Part shown: positions 9,247 to 17,030 of the stretch, piece after piece
Layout: each line of letters starts with the position of its first letter
Position numbering within the stretch: the first letter of the stretch is position 1
Origin: Candidatus Nanopelagicales bacterium
GTDB taxonomy: Bacteria > Actinomycetota > Actinomycetes > S36-B12 > UBA5976
DNA length: 45,001 bases
Assembly: GCA_030157865.1 (NCBI GenBank)
Contig: JAOATY010000024.1
Location: 1-45,001, forward strand
Reading direction: 5' to 3'
The notes under the pieces: model-generated
Database searches by the model: none
Seen by the model: the letters and a program-made list of their open reading frames with translations, nothing else
Told to the model about the DNA's origin: nothing
Made by a program: the position numbers and the translations under genes

Positions 9247-9318
9247 AGCGGATGACGGGATTCGAACCCGCGACCCTCACCTTGGCAAGGTGATGCTCTA
9301 CCACTGAGCCACATCCGC
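9247..9318 (-). tRNA. tRNA-Gly (GCC)
   Basis: The minus strand has acceptor stem GCGGATG/CATCCGC, D arm GGCTCAGTGGTAGAGC, anticodon loop TTGCCAA closed by CACC/GGTG, and T arm GCGGGTTCGAATCCCG. The anticodon GCC reads GGC and GGU. The discriminator is U, and CCA is not encoded. It is the first tRNA of the Gly-Cys-Val unit, 24 nt downstream of a well-spaced promoter. Confidence 0.95.
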
Positions 9319-9342
9319 GTACAGGCTTAACCTGACCCCGTT

Positions 9343-9371
9343 ACCTTAGCCCAATTACGGGATGGGTTCAA
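9343..9371 (-). promoter_or_regulatory. promoter of the tRNA-Gly-Cys-Val unit
   Basis: On the minus strand the -35 is TTGAAC (9366-9371) and the -10 is TAAGGT (9343-9348), separated by exactly 17 bp. The expected start site is about 18 nt before tRNA-Gly. It is the best two-box sigma-70-type promoter I see in the window, and it lies back to back with the pabB start region. Confidence 0.6.
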
Positions 9372-9391
9372 AGTCAGCCCTTCAAGGTTCG

Positions 9392-9397
9392 TAAAGT
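9392..9397 (+). promoter_or_regulatory. candidate -10 element of pabB
   Basis: TAAAGT fits TANNNT and ends 6 nt before the ATG at 9404. The GGAG in the gap is only 2 nt from the start codon, too close for a ribosome binding site, which favours leaderless initiation. Confidence 0.4.
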
Positions 9398-9403
9398 GGA
9401 GTC

Positions 9404-10504
9404 ATGAGCCAGGGTCTAGCAGTTGCGATTTTTGGCAACTTTATGGCGACAGATTTCGTTGAGGCCACCACTGATGTCAGCAAATTAGATGATCAGGGCT
9501 GGTGGGCAGTTACCCATACTTTTGAAGGTGAATTTCAGGCATTTCGATTCACCGACCTGCAGCCTCTAGATCTAGACAAACTTGCTTCCCTTGGTCACGA
9601 CTTAACCCACAATCCCGTAGCCCTCGATAGTTGGACATCATCGATGTCGGAATCTGAGTATGTTTCGGCAGTTGAGAGCATTCGACAAGACATCGCACGC
9701 GGATGGGTTTACCAAGCAAATCTTTGCCGGGTGCTTTCTGCGCCCTTGGATTCAAGTTTGAACGTTGTCGCACTATGGAATCTTCTTGCGGAACACAACC
9801 CAGCTCCTTACTTAAGCGCATTACAGGTGCCGGCTTCGTTATCTGGATTTGATTCGGACGTTCGAATTGTTAGTGCTTCGCCTGAATTGTTTTTGTCACG
9901 CAAGAAGCAAATCTTGCGATCAAGTCCTATCAAAGGCACGGCGAGAGTCGCCAGTGAACTTCTTGAAAAAGATCAAACCGAAAACATCATGATCGTGGAT
10001 TTAGTTCGAAATGACCTTGGACAAGTTTGTGAATCAGGTTCTGTCAAAGTTGTTGACTTGCTGAGACTTGAACAGCATCCAGGTTTAGTTCATCTTGTTT
10101 CAGATGTTGAAGGAACGTTGCCAAACCAAGTTGGTTGGAGTGAAGTGCTAGCAGCACTAACTCCACCGGGTTCCGTGAGTGGCGCACCCAAGAGCAGTGC
10201 GCTTGAAGTTATTCAACGTCTTGAGAACGGTCCGCGGGGAATTTATTGTGGTGGATTCGGATGGGTAGATGCCGATTCAAATTCTGCAGAACTTGCAGTT
10301 GGGATTAGAACTTTCTGGCAAGAGACGAATCAAGGTGGAAACGTTTTGCGATTTGGAACTGGCGCTGGAATTACCTGGGCAAGCGATCCAGTGGGTGAGT
10401 GGCATGAAACTGAACTTAAAGCCGAGCGGTTGCTATCGGTTAGTGCAATGACCAGTAGCGACATAGATGCGGGAAGTTCAGCAACACCTGCAATAACTAT
10501 CTAG
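9404..10504 (+). CDS. pabB: aminodeoxychorismate synthase component I
   Basis: This 366-residue chorismate-binding enzyme carries the family signatures RSSPIKGTAR, IMIVDLVRNDLGQVCESGSV and PPGSVSGAPK, followed by a GIYCGGFGW segment. The PIKGTA lysine motif distinguishes PabB-like enzymes from anthranilate synthase TrpE. It converts chorismate and glutamine-derived ammonia to 4-amino-4-deoxychorismate for folate synthesis. The N-terminal lobe is short relative to full-length PabB (about 450 aa). The glutaminase partner (PabA/TrpG) is not in the window. The lyase gene pabC follows 17 bp downstream. Confidence 0.9.
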   Translation: MSQGLAVAIFGNFMATDFVEATTDVSKLDDQGWWAVTHTFEGEFQAFRFTDLQPLDLDKLASLGHDLTHNPVALDSWTSSMSESEYVSAVESIRQDIARGWVYQANLCRVLSAPLDSSLNVVALWNLLAEHNPAPYLSALQVPASLSGFDSDVRIVSASPELFLSRKKQILRSSPIKGTARVASELLEKDQTENIMIVDLVRNDLGQVCESGSVKVVDLLRLEQHPGLVHLVSDVEGTLPNQVGWSEVLAALTPPGSVSGAPKSSALEVIQRLENGPRGIYCGGFGWVDADSNSAELAVGIRTFWQETNQGGNVLRFGTGAGITWASDPVGEWHETELKAERLLSVSAMTSSDIDAGSSATPAITI

Positions 10505-10508
10505 TAGG

Positions 10509-10514
10509 TAGACT
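10509..10514 (+). promoter_or_regulatory. candidate -10 element of pabC
   Basis: TAGACT ends 7 nt before the ATG at 10522, in the 17-bp gap after pabB. No good Shine-Dalgarno sequence intervenes. It could supply a separate leaderless transcript for pabC in addition to readthrough from pabB. Confidence 0.4.
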
Positions 10515-10521
10515 TTCAGGT

Positions 10522-11394
10522 ATGAACGTGACGCACTTTTGGATGAGCGGTGCGCTTGTCCCAGTTGCGGATGCGAAAGTTAGCGTTCTTGACCACGGGT
10601 TCACCGTTGCAGATGGCGTATTTGAAACTTTGCTAATTAATGACGGCCAGGTTTATGCCCTGGATCGACATTTAGCTCGTCTAGCTAGGTCTGCAGCTGG
10701 CTTGGGAATTACTGGACCTAACGCAAAAGTGATTTCGGCGGCTATTTCAGAAGTGCTTGCAGCAAATCCGAAACTGGATTTTGGACGACTGCGCGTGACT
10801 GTCACAAGTGGAGCCGGACCATTAGGTTCAGATCGAAGTGCCACTGAACCAACTTTGGTGATTTCGATTTCGGAACAAGCCATCTGGCCAGACAGCACGA
10901 CGACTTTGTTAGTGCCTTGGACCCGAAATGAAAACTCTCCGTTAGCAGGATTGAAAACCACTTCGTACGCAGAAAATGTTTACGCGCTTGATGCAGCAAA
11001 GAAGCGCGGTTTCTCGGAAGCAATTTTTTGCGATACATCGGGTCGACTTTGCGAGGGAACTGGCTCGAACATATTTTTAGTGAAAAACGATGAAGTCATC
11101 ACGCCTTCAGAAGCAAGTGGCTTACTGCGAGGGATAACTCGCGACCTCGTCATTGAGTTTGCACAAGGCGCAGGATTTACCGTGATCGAGCGGGACGTAG
11201 ATCCAAGCGAATTGTGGAACGCTGACGAAGTGTTCATAACCTCTTCGACTAGAGACGTCCATCCGGTTTCGGAAATAGCAAAGCTAGATCAGGCTGGAAA
11301 TGTGGTCGACCGACGCGAGATTCCTTCAGGATTAATCACCCAAAAACTGGGTACCATCTTCAAGTCCCAACGAGCCGAAAACTTGAATCCATGA
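10522..11394 (+). CDS. pabC: aminodeoxychorismate lyase / class IV aminotransferase
   Basis: The 290-residue protein belongs to the fold-type IV PLP enzymes (PabC, IlvE, D-amino acid transaminase). Visible signatures are VLDHGFTVADGVFETL near the N-terminus, the lysine-bearing TTSYAENVYALDAAKKRGFSEAIF, and EGTGSNIFLV. Its position directly after pabB argues for 4-amino-4-deoxychorismate lyase, releasing pyruvate and p-aminobenzoate for folate. A branched-chain aminotransferase role cannot be excluded from motifs alone. The stop overlaps the next gene by 4 bp (ATGA). Confidence 0.85.
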   Translation: MNVTHFWMSGALVPVADAKVSVLDHGFTVADGVFETLLINDGQVYALDRHLARLARSAAGLGITGPNAKVISAAISEVLAANPKLDFGRLRVTVTSGAGPLGSDRSATEPTLVISISEQAIWPDSTTTLLVPWTRNENSPLAGLKTTSYAENVYALDAAKKRGFSEAIFCDTSGRLCEGTGSNIFLVKNDEVITPSEASGLLRGITRDLVIEFAQGAGFTVIERDVDPSELWNADEVFITSSTRDVHPVSEIAKLDQAGNVVDRREIPSGLITQKLGTIFKSQRAENLNP

Positions 11395-11852
11395 GCACCG
11401 ACAAGAACAGCACCAAAGATCGAAAGTCGATTAGTGATCGTCTGTACGGAAATTACATGGGCAGACGAAATGCGGCACGCACCAATCGTGCGCTAGATGC
11501 CACTTGGCGAGGAATCATTTTGGTCGTGGGTTTAACCATGGTTGGACTTGGTCTTTTCTTCTTGCTGTTCCCTGGACCTGGTTGGGCCGTGATCATTATT
11601 GGATTGATCGTCTTGGCTACCGAGTACGCCTGGGCGCAGCGAATCTTGAATCCAGTGCGTGAATTTTCTTCGCGGCTTGCTCGACTGGTTATCAGCCAGG
11701 AGTATCGTGCCAAGCGAAGTAACGTCATTTTGATAATCACATTCGTCGTGGTTGCCATCGCTTATGCATACTGGGCCAAATGGGGCGCAACTATGCAAGG
11801 GTTCGAGCCGATCTTGGTCCCTATCGAGAACCTATTCAATTTAGAAATTTAG
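11391..11852 (+). CDS. TIGR02611 family membrane protein (PGPGW motif)
   Basis: This 153-residue membrane protein has a basic N-terminus (about 1-40), a long hydrophobic region (about 41-80) interrupted by FPGPGW, and a third helix near 117-137 (VILIITFVVVAIAYAYWAKW). The PGPGW turn between two helices defines a small actinobacterial membrane family (TIGR02611) of unknown function. The ATG overlaps the pabC stop, so the gene is translationally coupled to the p-aminobenzoate genes, although no metabolic link is apparent. It is the last gene before the 93-bp spacer ahead of thrS. Confidence 0.8.
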   Translation: MSTDKNSTKDRKSISDRLYGNYMGRRNAARTNRALDATWRGIILVVGLTMVGLGLFFLLFPGPGWAVIIIGLIVLATEYAWAQRILNPVREFSSRLARLVISQEYRAKRSNVILIITFVVVAIAYAYWAKWGATMQGFEPILVPIENLFNLEI

Positions 11853-11908
11853 CTTTACTAGAGACTCTCGCTGTCGCCGAAATATATGGTCATTTGCCTC
11901 AACTCCCG

Positions 11909-11914
11909 TAGACT
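11909..11914 (+). promoter_or_regulatory. candidate -10 element of thrS
   Basis: TAGACT lies 31 nt before the GTG start of thrS. The short leader contains AAAGGA (11934-11939) as ribosome binding site. I see no T-box-like specifier or antiterminator in the 93-bp spacer. Confidence 0.4.
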
Positions 11915-11945
11915 TTAAGGGTTACCACTCGTAAAGGAATCCTTC

Positions 11946-13952
11946 GTGTCACATGTGCTTGTCGGGCCAGATCGCATCTCTACCGAGATCGAGTCAGGTG
12001 CCTGCGCGTATGACGTCGTGGGGGATAAAGCTCGCCAAGTTGTCGTAGCGCGAGTAAACGGTGAAATTGTTGACTTAAGCCATGTTCTACAAGATGGCGA
12101 CTCGGTTGAGCCGATTCTGATCAGCGATCCAGAAGGTCTTTCAGTTCTGCGTCACAGCGTTGCTCACATCGTTGCGCAGGCCACTCAGGCTGTTTTTGAT
12201 GATGTAAAACTTGGTATCGGTCCACCTATCAAAGATGGCTTCTTCTACGACTTTGGTACCACTCGCACTTTCACTCCTGATGATTTAGTAACCATTGAAA
12301 AGAAATGCGTTGAAATCATTAATTCAGGCCAGAAGTTTTCACGCCGAGTAACAAATCGTGATGCTGCTCGATCTGAACTCAGTAACGAACCTTTCAAGAT
12401 TCGGTTATTGGGTGCTGATGAAGACGCCACCGTTATGTCTGAGGACGTCATGGAAGTTGGCGGCGGCGAATTAACAATTTACGACAACATTGATTTACGC
12501 AGTGGGGAACTGCGTTGGTGCGACCTTTGTCGTGGTCCACATGTTCCAGACACTAGGTACATTGACGCTCGCGCGATCAAGTTGATGCGTACCTCGGCTG
12601 CTTATTGGCTAGGTGACCAAAAGAACGAGTCAATGCAGCGCGTTTATGGAACTGCTTGGCCAACTAAAGATGGTCTGAAGCAGTACTTAAACATGTTGGA
12701 AGAAGCTGAGAAGCGTGATCATCGTCGTCTTGGCGTAGATCTTGACTTGTTCTCATTCCCAGATGAAATTGGATCTGGCCTTGCAGTTTTCCATCCAAAG
12801 GGTGGCATCATTCGCCGACAGATGGAAGATTACTCACGCATCCGTCACGAGAATGCCGGATACCAATTTGTTTACACACCACACATCACTAAGGGTGCGC
12901 TGTTTGAACAATCCGGTCACTTGGATTGGTATCGCGAAGGCATGTTCCCAGCGATGCATCTTGATGAAGAACTTCATGAAGATGGAACAGTTAAGCGTCA
13001 GGGCCAGGACTACTACCTGAAGCCAATGAACTGCCCGTTCCATAACTTGATTTACAAGTCACGTGGACGTTCTTATCGCGAGTTGCCACTTCGACTTTTT
13101 GAATTCGGTTCGGTTTACCGTTATGAACGTTCCGGAGTGATCCATGGATTGACGCGCGTTCGCGGCATGACTCAGGATGATGCTCATATCTACTGCACAC
13201 CTGAACAAATGGGTGGCGAACTGCAAAATCTTTTAGGTTTCGTTTTGGATCTACTTCGGGATTATGGGCTTGATGATTTCTATCTAGAGCTTTCAACTCG
13301 AAATCCAGAAAAATCAATTGGTACCGAAGCCGAATGGGAGCAAGCAACGGCGGCACTTGCTGAAGCAGCGCAAAAGTCTGGCCTTGAACTAGTTCCTGAT
13401 CCTGGTGGCGCAGCGTTCTATGGTCCAAAGATTTCAGTTCAGGCACGCGACGCAATTGGTCGAACTTGGCAGATGTCCACAATTCAAGTTGACTTCCAAT
13501 TGCCGCAGCGATTCGAACTTGAATACCAGGCATCAGATGGCACTCGTAGTCGTCCAATCATGATTCACCGTGCGCTATTCGGATCGATCGAACGCTTCTT
13601 TGGTGTATTGCTTGAGCACTATGCGGGCGCTTTCCCTCCATGGCTAGCTCCAGTTCAAGTAGTTGGAATTCCAATTGCTGGTGCACACGTTGATTACCTC
13701 GAAGACGTTGCAGCTCAATTACGTGCTGCAGGCATTCGGGTTGAAGTTGATGGCTCTGATGAGCGTATGCAAAAAAAGATTAGAACTGCGCAGACTCAAA
13801 AGGTTCCATTCATGCTGATTGCTGGCGACGAAGATATCTCAGCTGGTGCAGTTTCGTTCCGTTATCGCGATGGAACCCAAGAAAATGGTGTTCCTGTAGC
13901 AGATGCGATTGCAAAGATCGTCGAGATCGTTACCTCACGCGTTCAAATCTGA
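11946..13952 (+). CDS. thrS: threonyl-tRNA synthetase
   Basis: This 668-residue enzyme charges tRNA-Thr. The order is an N-terminal TGS domain (1-65), an editing domain with [11 protein letters not shown] and [12 protein letters not shown] (zinc/editing residues), the class II catalytic core with motif 2 around [28 protein letters not shown], motif 3 near [18 protein letters not shown], and the C-terminal anticodon-binding domain. The length is standard. The start is GTG 11946 with AAAGGA upstream. It opens a long plus-strand cluster, with the HIT gene 7 bp downstream. Confidence 0.97.
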   Translation: MSHVLVGPDRISTEIESGACAYDVVGDKARQVVVARVNGEIVDLSHVLQDGDSVEPILISDPEGLSVLRHSVAHIVAQATQAVFDDVKLGIGPPIKDGFFYDFGTTRTFTPDDLVTIEKKCVEIINSGQKFSRRVTNRDAARSELSNEPFKIRLLGADEDATVMSEDVMEVGGGELTIYDNIDLRSGELRWCDLCRGPHVPDTRYIDARAIKLMRTSAAYWLGDQKNESMQRVYGTAWPTKDGLKQYLNMLEEAEKRDHRRLGVDLDLFSFPDEIGSGLAVFHPKGGIIRRQMEDYSRIRHENAGYQFVYTPHITKGALFEQSGHLDWYREGMFPAMHLDEELHEDGTVKRQGQDYYLKPMNCPFHNLIYKSRGRSYRELPLRLFEFGSVYRYERSGVIHGLTRVRGMTQDDAHIYCTPEQMGGELQNLLGFVLDLLRDYGLDDFYLELSTRNPEKSIGTEAEWEQATAALAEAAQKSGLELVPDPGGAAFYGPKISVQARDAIGRTWQMSTIQVDFQLPQRFELEYQASDGTRSRPIMIHRALFGSIERFFGVLLEHYAGAFPPWLAPVQVVGIPIAGAHVDYLEDVAAQLRAAGIRVEVDGSDERMQKKIRTAQTQKVPFMLIAGDEDISAGAVSFRYRDGTQENGVPVADAIAKIVEIVTSRVQI

Positions 13953-13959
13953 GATCTAG

Positions 13960-14478
13960 ATGTCAACTGATCCGCGCGGTCCACATGCTTGGGATCGATT
14001 ATGGGCGCCACATCGCAAAGAGTACTTAGCCGATGAAGCTGGAAACTTCGATGCCGACTCCTGTCCATTTTGTATTGCTCAAAGTGTTTCGGATTCTGAA
14101 GGACTCGTAGTCGTTCGAAGAAATGCCACATTTGTCGTAATGAACAAGTACCCATACAACAGTGGTCACTTATTGGTTTGCACTAATCGACATGTCCCGC
14201 TTTACGACGAGTTGACGCCAGAAGAAGTAACTGAGATTGGCGAACTAACAGCGCAAGCCATGAGAACGCTTCGAACGGTTTCAAATGCCGCAGGCTTCAA
14301 CATTGGCTTGAACCAAGGAAACGTTGCAGGCGCAGGTGTAGCCGACCACATCCATCAGCACATCGTTCCGCGCTGGGCTGGAGACATAAACTTCATGCCA
14401 ATCGTTGGTGGCACAAAAGTTTTGCCTGAACTAATTGAACAAACGCGCTTACTTCTCTCAGAAAACTGGAGCGACTAG
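13960..14478 (+). CDS. HIT-family nucleotide hydrolase/phosphorylase
   Basis: This 172-residue protein carries the histidine triad HIHQHIV near residue 130, preceded by NSGHLLV and FNIGLNQGNVAGAGVADHIHQH. The N-terminal SCPFCIA could be a metal-binding CxxC. Family members act on dinucleoside polyphosphates such as AP4A or on adenylylated compounds. The closest actinobacterial relatives are annotated as AP-4-A phosphorylases. The gene follows thrS by 7 bp, a conserved actinobacterial arrangement. An AP4A-degrading role next to a tRNA synthetase is sensible, since synthetases make AP4A as a by-product. Its 3' end overlaps the convergent EF-G-like gene by 21 bp. Confidence 0.9.
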   Translation: MSTDPRGPHAWDRLWAPHRKEYLADEAGNFDADSCPFCIAQSVSDSEGLVVVRRNATFVVMNKYPYNSGHLLVCTNRHVPLYDELTPEEVTEIGELTAQAMRTLRTVSNAAGFNIGLNQGNVAGAGVADHIHQHIVPRWAGDINFMPIVGGTKVLPELIEQTRLLLSENWSD

Positions 14479-15465
14479 TACTGCGTTAGATTCCGCAGCA
14501 GCAATAGTGCTACCTGCAGTTAAATTCTTGGCAATCAATGCAACTTGATTTGATTCAACAATGTTGATTGAAATTTCAGGCGCAGACTTTTCAAATAGTG
14601 CAACGTCATCACTTGGACCCCACATGCGGGCAAAATCCTCGGTGATCGAGATACCAACGCGTTCGTTGGCTTCGAATGCCTCACAAGCCTGATCAGACAC
14701 AGTTAGCACCGGCACCCAAACCGGGTCAAGAATCGAAATCCAATTGCTGAATGTGCTGACGCCCACACCATCATCAACGGGGGTAATAGTCACTACGTCC
14801 GGGTGTGACCAGGCTGCTTCAAGTTTTGTCACGCTGATCGGTAATCCAGACTGATGATTCTCGAGCGTTAAGTCATCAAGACCTAGGTATGCCAACTGGT
14901 CAAAAAGATCTTCACGCGCCGAACTGGTAATTGCGATGTGCTCAGGATCGGCAGCCTTGGTAACCCACGAGCCATCAATCAGGGCATGAATCTCGCTAGT
15001 AAGAATGTCGTAAACGCCAGTTAATGAGAGTTCGTCATCTGCATCAATTGGTAAATACCTGACTAACAAGTCGGGCTCGAGAACTCGACTAGCAATGGCA
15101 CAGAGTTCGTCGAAGTCCGCGCGGCCATTAACTACATTGAAAGCTAAAATGTGACGCGGCAAAGTTTCATCTTTGGCAGCATTCCAAAACTCAACAATCT
15201 TTGGATCTACGCCAGCGGCACCGTCAAGTGAAGCAACAAATGCATCCGAGGAATTTAAAATTCTTTGATCAGCTTGAGAGGGACGATGCACGATAGCAAC
15301 CACATTTGGAAAGTTTGGGAACGTTGCAAATGGTGAGCTTGGGTTTTGCGGATTTGCGCCCATGTTGGCATAAACCTGCGCTAGGTCTGAGGTTTCCGAG
15401 GTGATCACGTAGATCATTACGTGCGGATGCCCAGAAGGCGCCACTTGACTCGGTAACATCGTCAT
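14458..15465 (-). CDS. degenerate elongation-factor-G-like protein lacking the P-loop
   Basis: The 335-residue product aligns by eye with the second half of the G domain of EF-G-like GTPases. SDAFVASLDGAAGVDPKIVEFW (73-94) matches the DGAVAVFDAVAGVEPQ region, and LAFNVVNGRADFDE (107-120) matches the FVNKMDR..ADFDE region. LLVRYLPI (133-140) and TGVYDILTSEIHALIDGS (149-166) continue the match. The N-terminus has no GxxxxGKT P-loop and no DTPGH, and NKxD has become NVVN, so GTP binding is unlikely. Domains III-V are not recognisable, and the length is about half of EF-G. The frame is intact with normal base usage, so it may be a retained non-GTPase protein. It sits opposite to the HIT-pgsA operon. 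As I recall, Streptomyces carries a full EF-G homologue (SCO1528) at this place. Confidence 0.6.
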   Translation of the reverse strand: MTMLPSQVAPSGHPHVMIYVITSETSDLAQVYANMGANPQNPSSPFATFPNFPNVVAIVHRPSQADQRILNSSDAFVASLDGAAGVDPKIVEFWNAAKDETLPRHILAFNVVNGRADFDELCAIASRVLEPDLLVRYLPIDADDELSLTGVYDILTSEIHALIDGSWVTKAADPEHIAITSSAREDLFDQLAYLGLDDLTLENHQSGLPISVTKLEAAWSHPDVVTITPVDDGVGVSTFSNWISILDPVWVPVLTVSDQACEAFEANERVGISITEDFARMWGPSDDVALFEKSAPEISINIVESNQVALIAKNLTAGSTIAAAESNAVLVAPVF

Positions 15466-15510
15466 ATCCCTACAAACAGTAGCGGCGAATTGGCATCAGA
15501 GGTATTTATC

Positions 15511-16125
15511 GTGCTTGATAACGCAAATGCGCGTCGCTCAGTAGCGCGATTTGTTGACCCGGTTGCCAGGCTTTTGTTGAAGCTAAAAGTTACGCCTGAT
15601 GGGATTACTTGGTTTGGCTGTGGGATCACAGTTCTAATCTCGATTGCATTCCTAGCGCAGGGCGAATTCCTAATTGGCGCAGTGTTGTTTGGTGCGTTCA
15701 GTTTGATCGACCTACTCGATGGAACCATGGCCCGAATGTCGGGCACGGCTGGACCGTGGGGTGCATTTCTAGATTCCACGCTAGATCGAATTTCAGATGC
15801 AGCAGTAATTTGTGCGCTGATCTATTTCTATGTGAATACAGACGGCGAAAATAGTCAGCTAGCCGTTGTGGCTGGTGTCATTTCACTTGTAATGAGTCTT
15901 ATGACTTCATATGCAAGAGCTAAAGCTGAATCGCTCGATGCAAAATGTACGGTCGGGATTGCAGAGCGAGCCGAACGTAATCTAATTGTTTGGATTGCAC
16001 TACTGATTTCCGGATTGTTCACAGACGTCATGCCTTATGCGCTGACCCTACTCGCCGCTGTCTCAACAATCACAGTTATTCAGCGCATGTTATTTGTGCG
16101 TAAGCAATTGGTGAATCAAGCTTGA
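15511..16125 (+). CDS. pgsA: phosphatidylinositol phosphate synthase (CDP-alcohol phosphatidyltransferase)
   Basis: This integral membrane enzyme of 204 residues makes phosphatidylinositol phosphate from CDP-diacylglycerol and inositol phosphate. The full family motif is present: D67, D70-G71, A74-R75, G84, D88 and D92 in the order DxxDGxxARx8GxxxDxxxD. About six hydrophobic helices follow the usual pattern. I choose GTG 15511 (MLDNANARRSV) because AGAGGT lies 7 nt upstream and the N-terminus then matches the family. A TTG at 15490 in the same frame would add seven residues. The context with the acyltransferase and pimA supports the PIM pathway rather than phosphatidylglycerol synthesis. Confidence 0.92.
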   Translation: MLDNANARRSVARFVDPVARLLLKLKVTPDGITWFGCGITVLISIAFLAQGEFLIGAVLFGAFSLIDLLDGTMARMSGTAGPWGAFLDSTLDRISDAAVICALIYFYVNTDGENSQLAVVAGVISLVMSLMTSYARAKAESLDAKCTVGIAERAERNLIVWIALLISGLFTDVMPYALTLLAAVSTITVIQRMLFVRKQLVNQA

Positions 16126-17030
16126 AGTCTCGAATAGTTGATCTGGGTTATTGGCTCGGCTGGAATGCGCTTTGGGTTATGCCTTCAAGATGGGCTTACT
16201 ACTTGTTTGATCAGGTCGCAAAAATAGTTTGGCGCAAGGAGACGCAATCAATTAAACAACTTGAACTGAATCTGTCCAGGGTGCTCGAGTGCAGTCCCGA
16301 TGATCCTCGGATTCGTCCATTGAGTCTGCAAGCCATGCAAAGTTACATGCGTTATTACTGTGAAACTTTTATATTGCCTCGATGGTCGGATGAACAGTTG
16401 ATCGGAAAAGTGCGAACTGAAAATTCAGAGCAAGTGCTTAATGCATTGAAGTCTGGGGGAGCAGTTCTGACTTTGCCTCACCTAGCTAACTGGGACTGGG
16501 CCGGAGCATGGGCAGCACGGCACTTTGGTTCACTTTGCACAGTTGCCGAACGACTTCGCCCAGAAGGCGTGTTCCAAAAGTTTATGAAGGCACGTGAGTC
16601 ACGCGGAATAACTTTGATGCCACTTACTGGAGATGGCGGCACTTACGAATTTCTTCGCGAGCATGTTAACCAAGGGCGCCTAGTTGCATTGCTTGGTGAT
16701 CGCGATGTTGCAAAGAGTGGAATGGGAGTCGAGTTCTTTGGACATCGCACACCGTTACCTATCGGTGCTGCGCTACTTGCGCTTGATACTGGACGACCAC
16801 TATTTACCTGCGCACCTTGGTATGACGGCGACGAGCTAGTTATCTCATTTGATTCCGAGATCGTTTTTGATCGAAGTCCAGTGCAAGGCAGAGATCGACT
16901 GCGACGAGCACAAGAAGTAACAAAACTTGTCGCGGCTAACTTTGAGCAACACATCCGAAGTCATCCAGAAAATTGGCATCAGTTACAACCAGTTTGGCCA
17001 GACTTAGTCGCATCGGATGTGACCTCATGA
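16122..17030 (+). CDS. phosphatidylinositol mannoside acyltransferase (LpxL/HtrB-like)
   Basis: The 302-residue protein belongs to the lysophospholipid/lipid A acyltransferase family. The catalytic HxxxxD is visible as HLANWD (residues about 119-124), followed by ALLGDRDVAKSGMGVEFFG and the conserved PIGAALLALDTGRPL. An N-terminal hydrophobic/aromatic segment probably associates it with the membrane. Between pgsA and pimA, the expected role is transfer of a fatty acyl chain to the mannose of PIM1 or PIM2 (PatA). The start is TTG 16122, overlapping the pgsA stop by 4 bp. The stop overlaps the pimA start (ATGA). Confidence 0.88.
   Translation: MKSRIVDLGYWLGWNALWVMPSRWAYYLFDQVAKIVWRKETQSIKQLELNLSRVLECSPDDPRIRPLSLQAMQSYMRYYCETFILPRWSDEQLIGKVRTENSEQVLNALKSGGAVLTLPHLANWDWAGAWAARHFGSLCTVAERLRPEGVFQKFMKARESRGITLMPLTGDGGTYEFLREHVNQGRLVALLGDRDVAKSGMGVEFFGHRTPLPIGAALLALDTGRPLFTCAPWYDGDELVISFDSEIVFDRSPVQGRDRLRRAQEVTKLVAANFEQHIRSHPENWHQLQPVWPDLVASDVTS

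Noticed and set aside
9404-10504. Anthranilate synthase TrpE or isochorismate synthase instead of PabB
   Set aside because: The PIKGTA motif, short N-terminal lobe and pabC immediately downstream favour PabB.
11853-11945. T-box or other riboswitch before thrS
   Set aside because: The 93-bp spacer shows no T-box consensus, specifier loop or terminator/antiterminator pair.
12991-13557. 188-codon minus-strand open frame opposite thrS
   Set aside because: This long antisense frame is produced by codon bias in thrS, with no motif or start signal.
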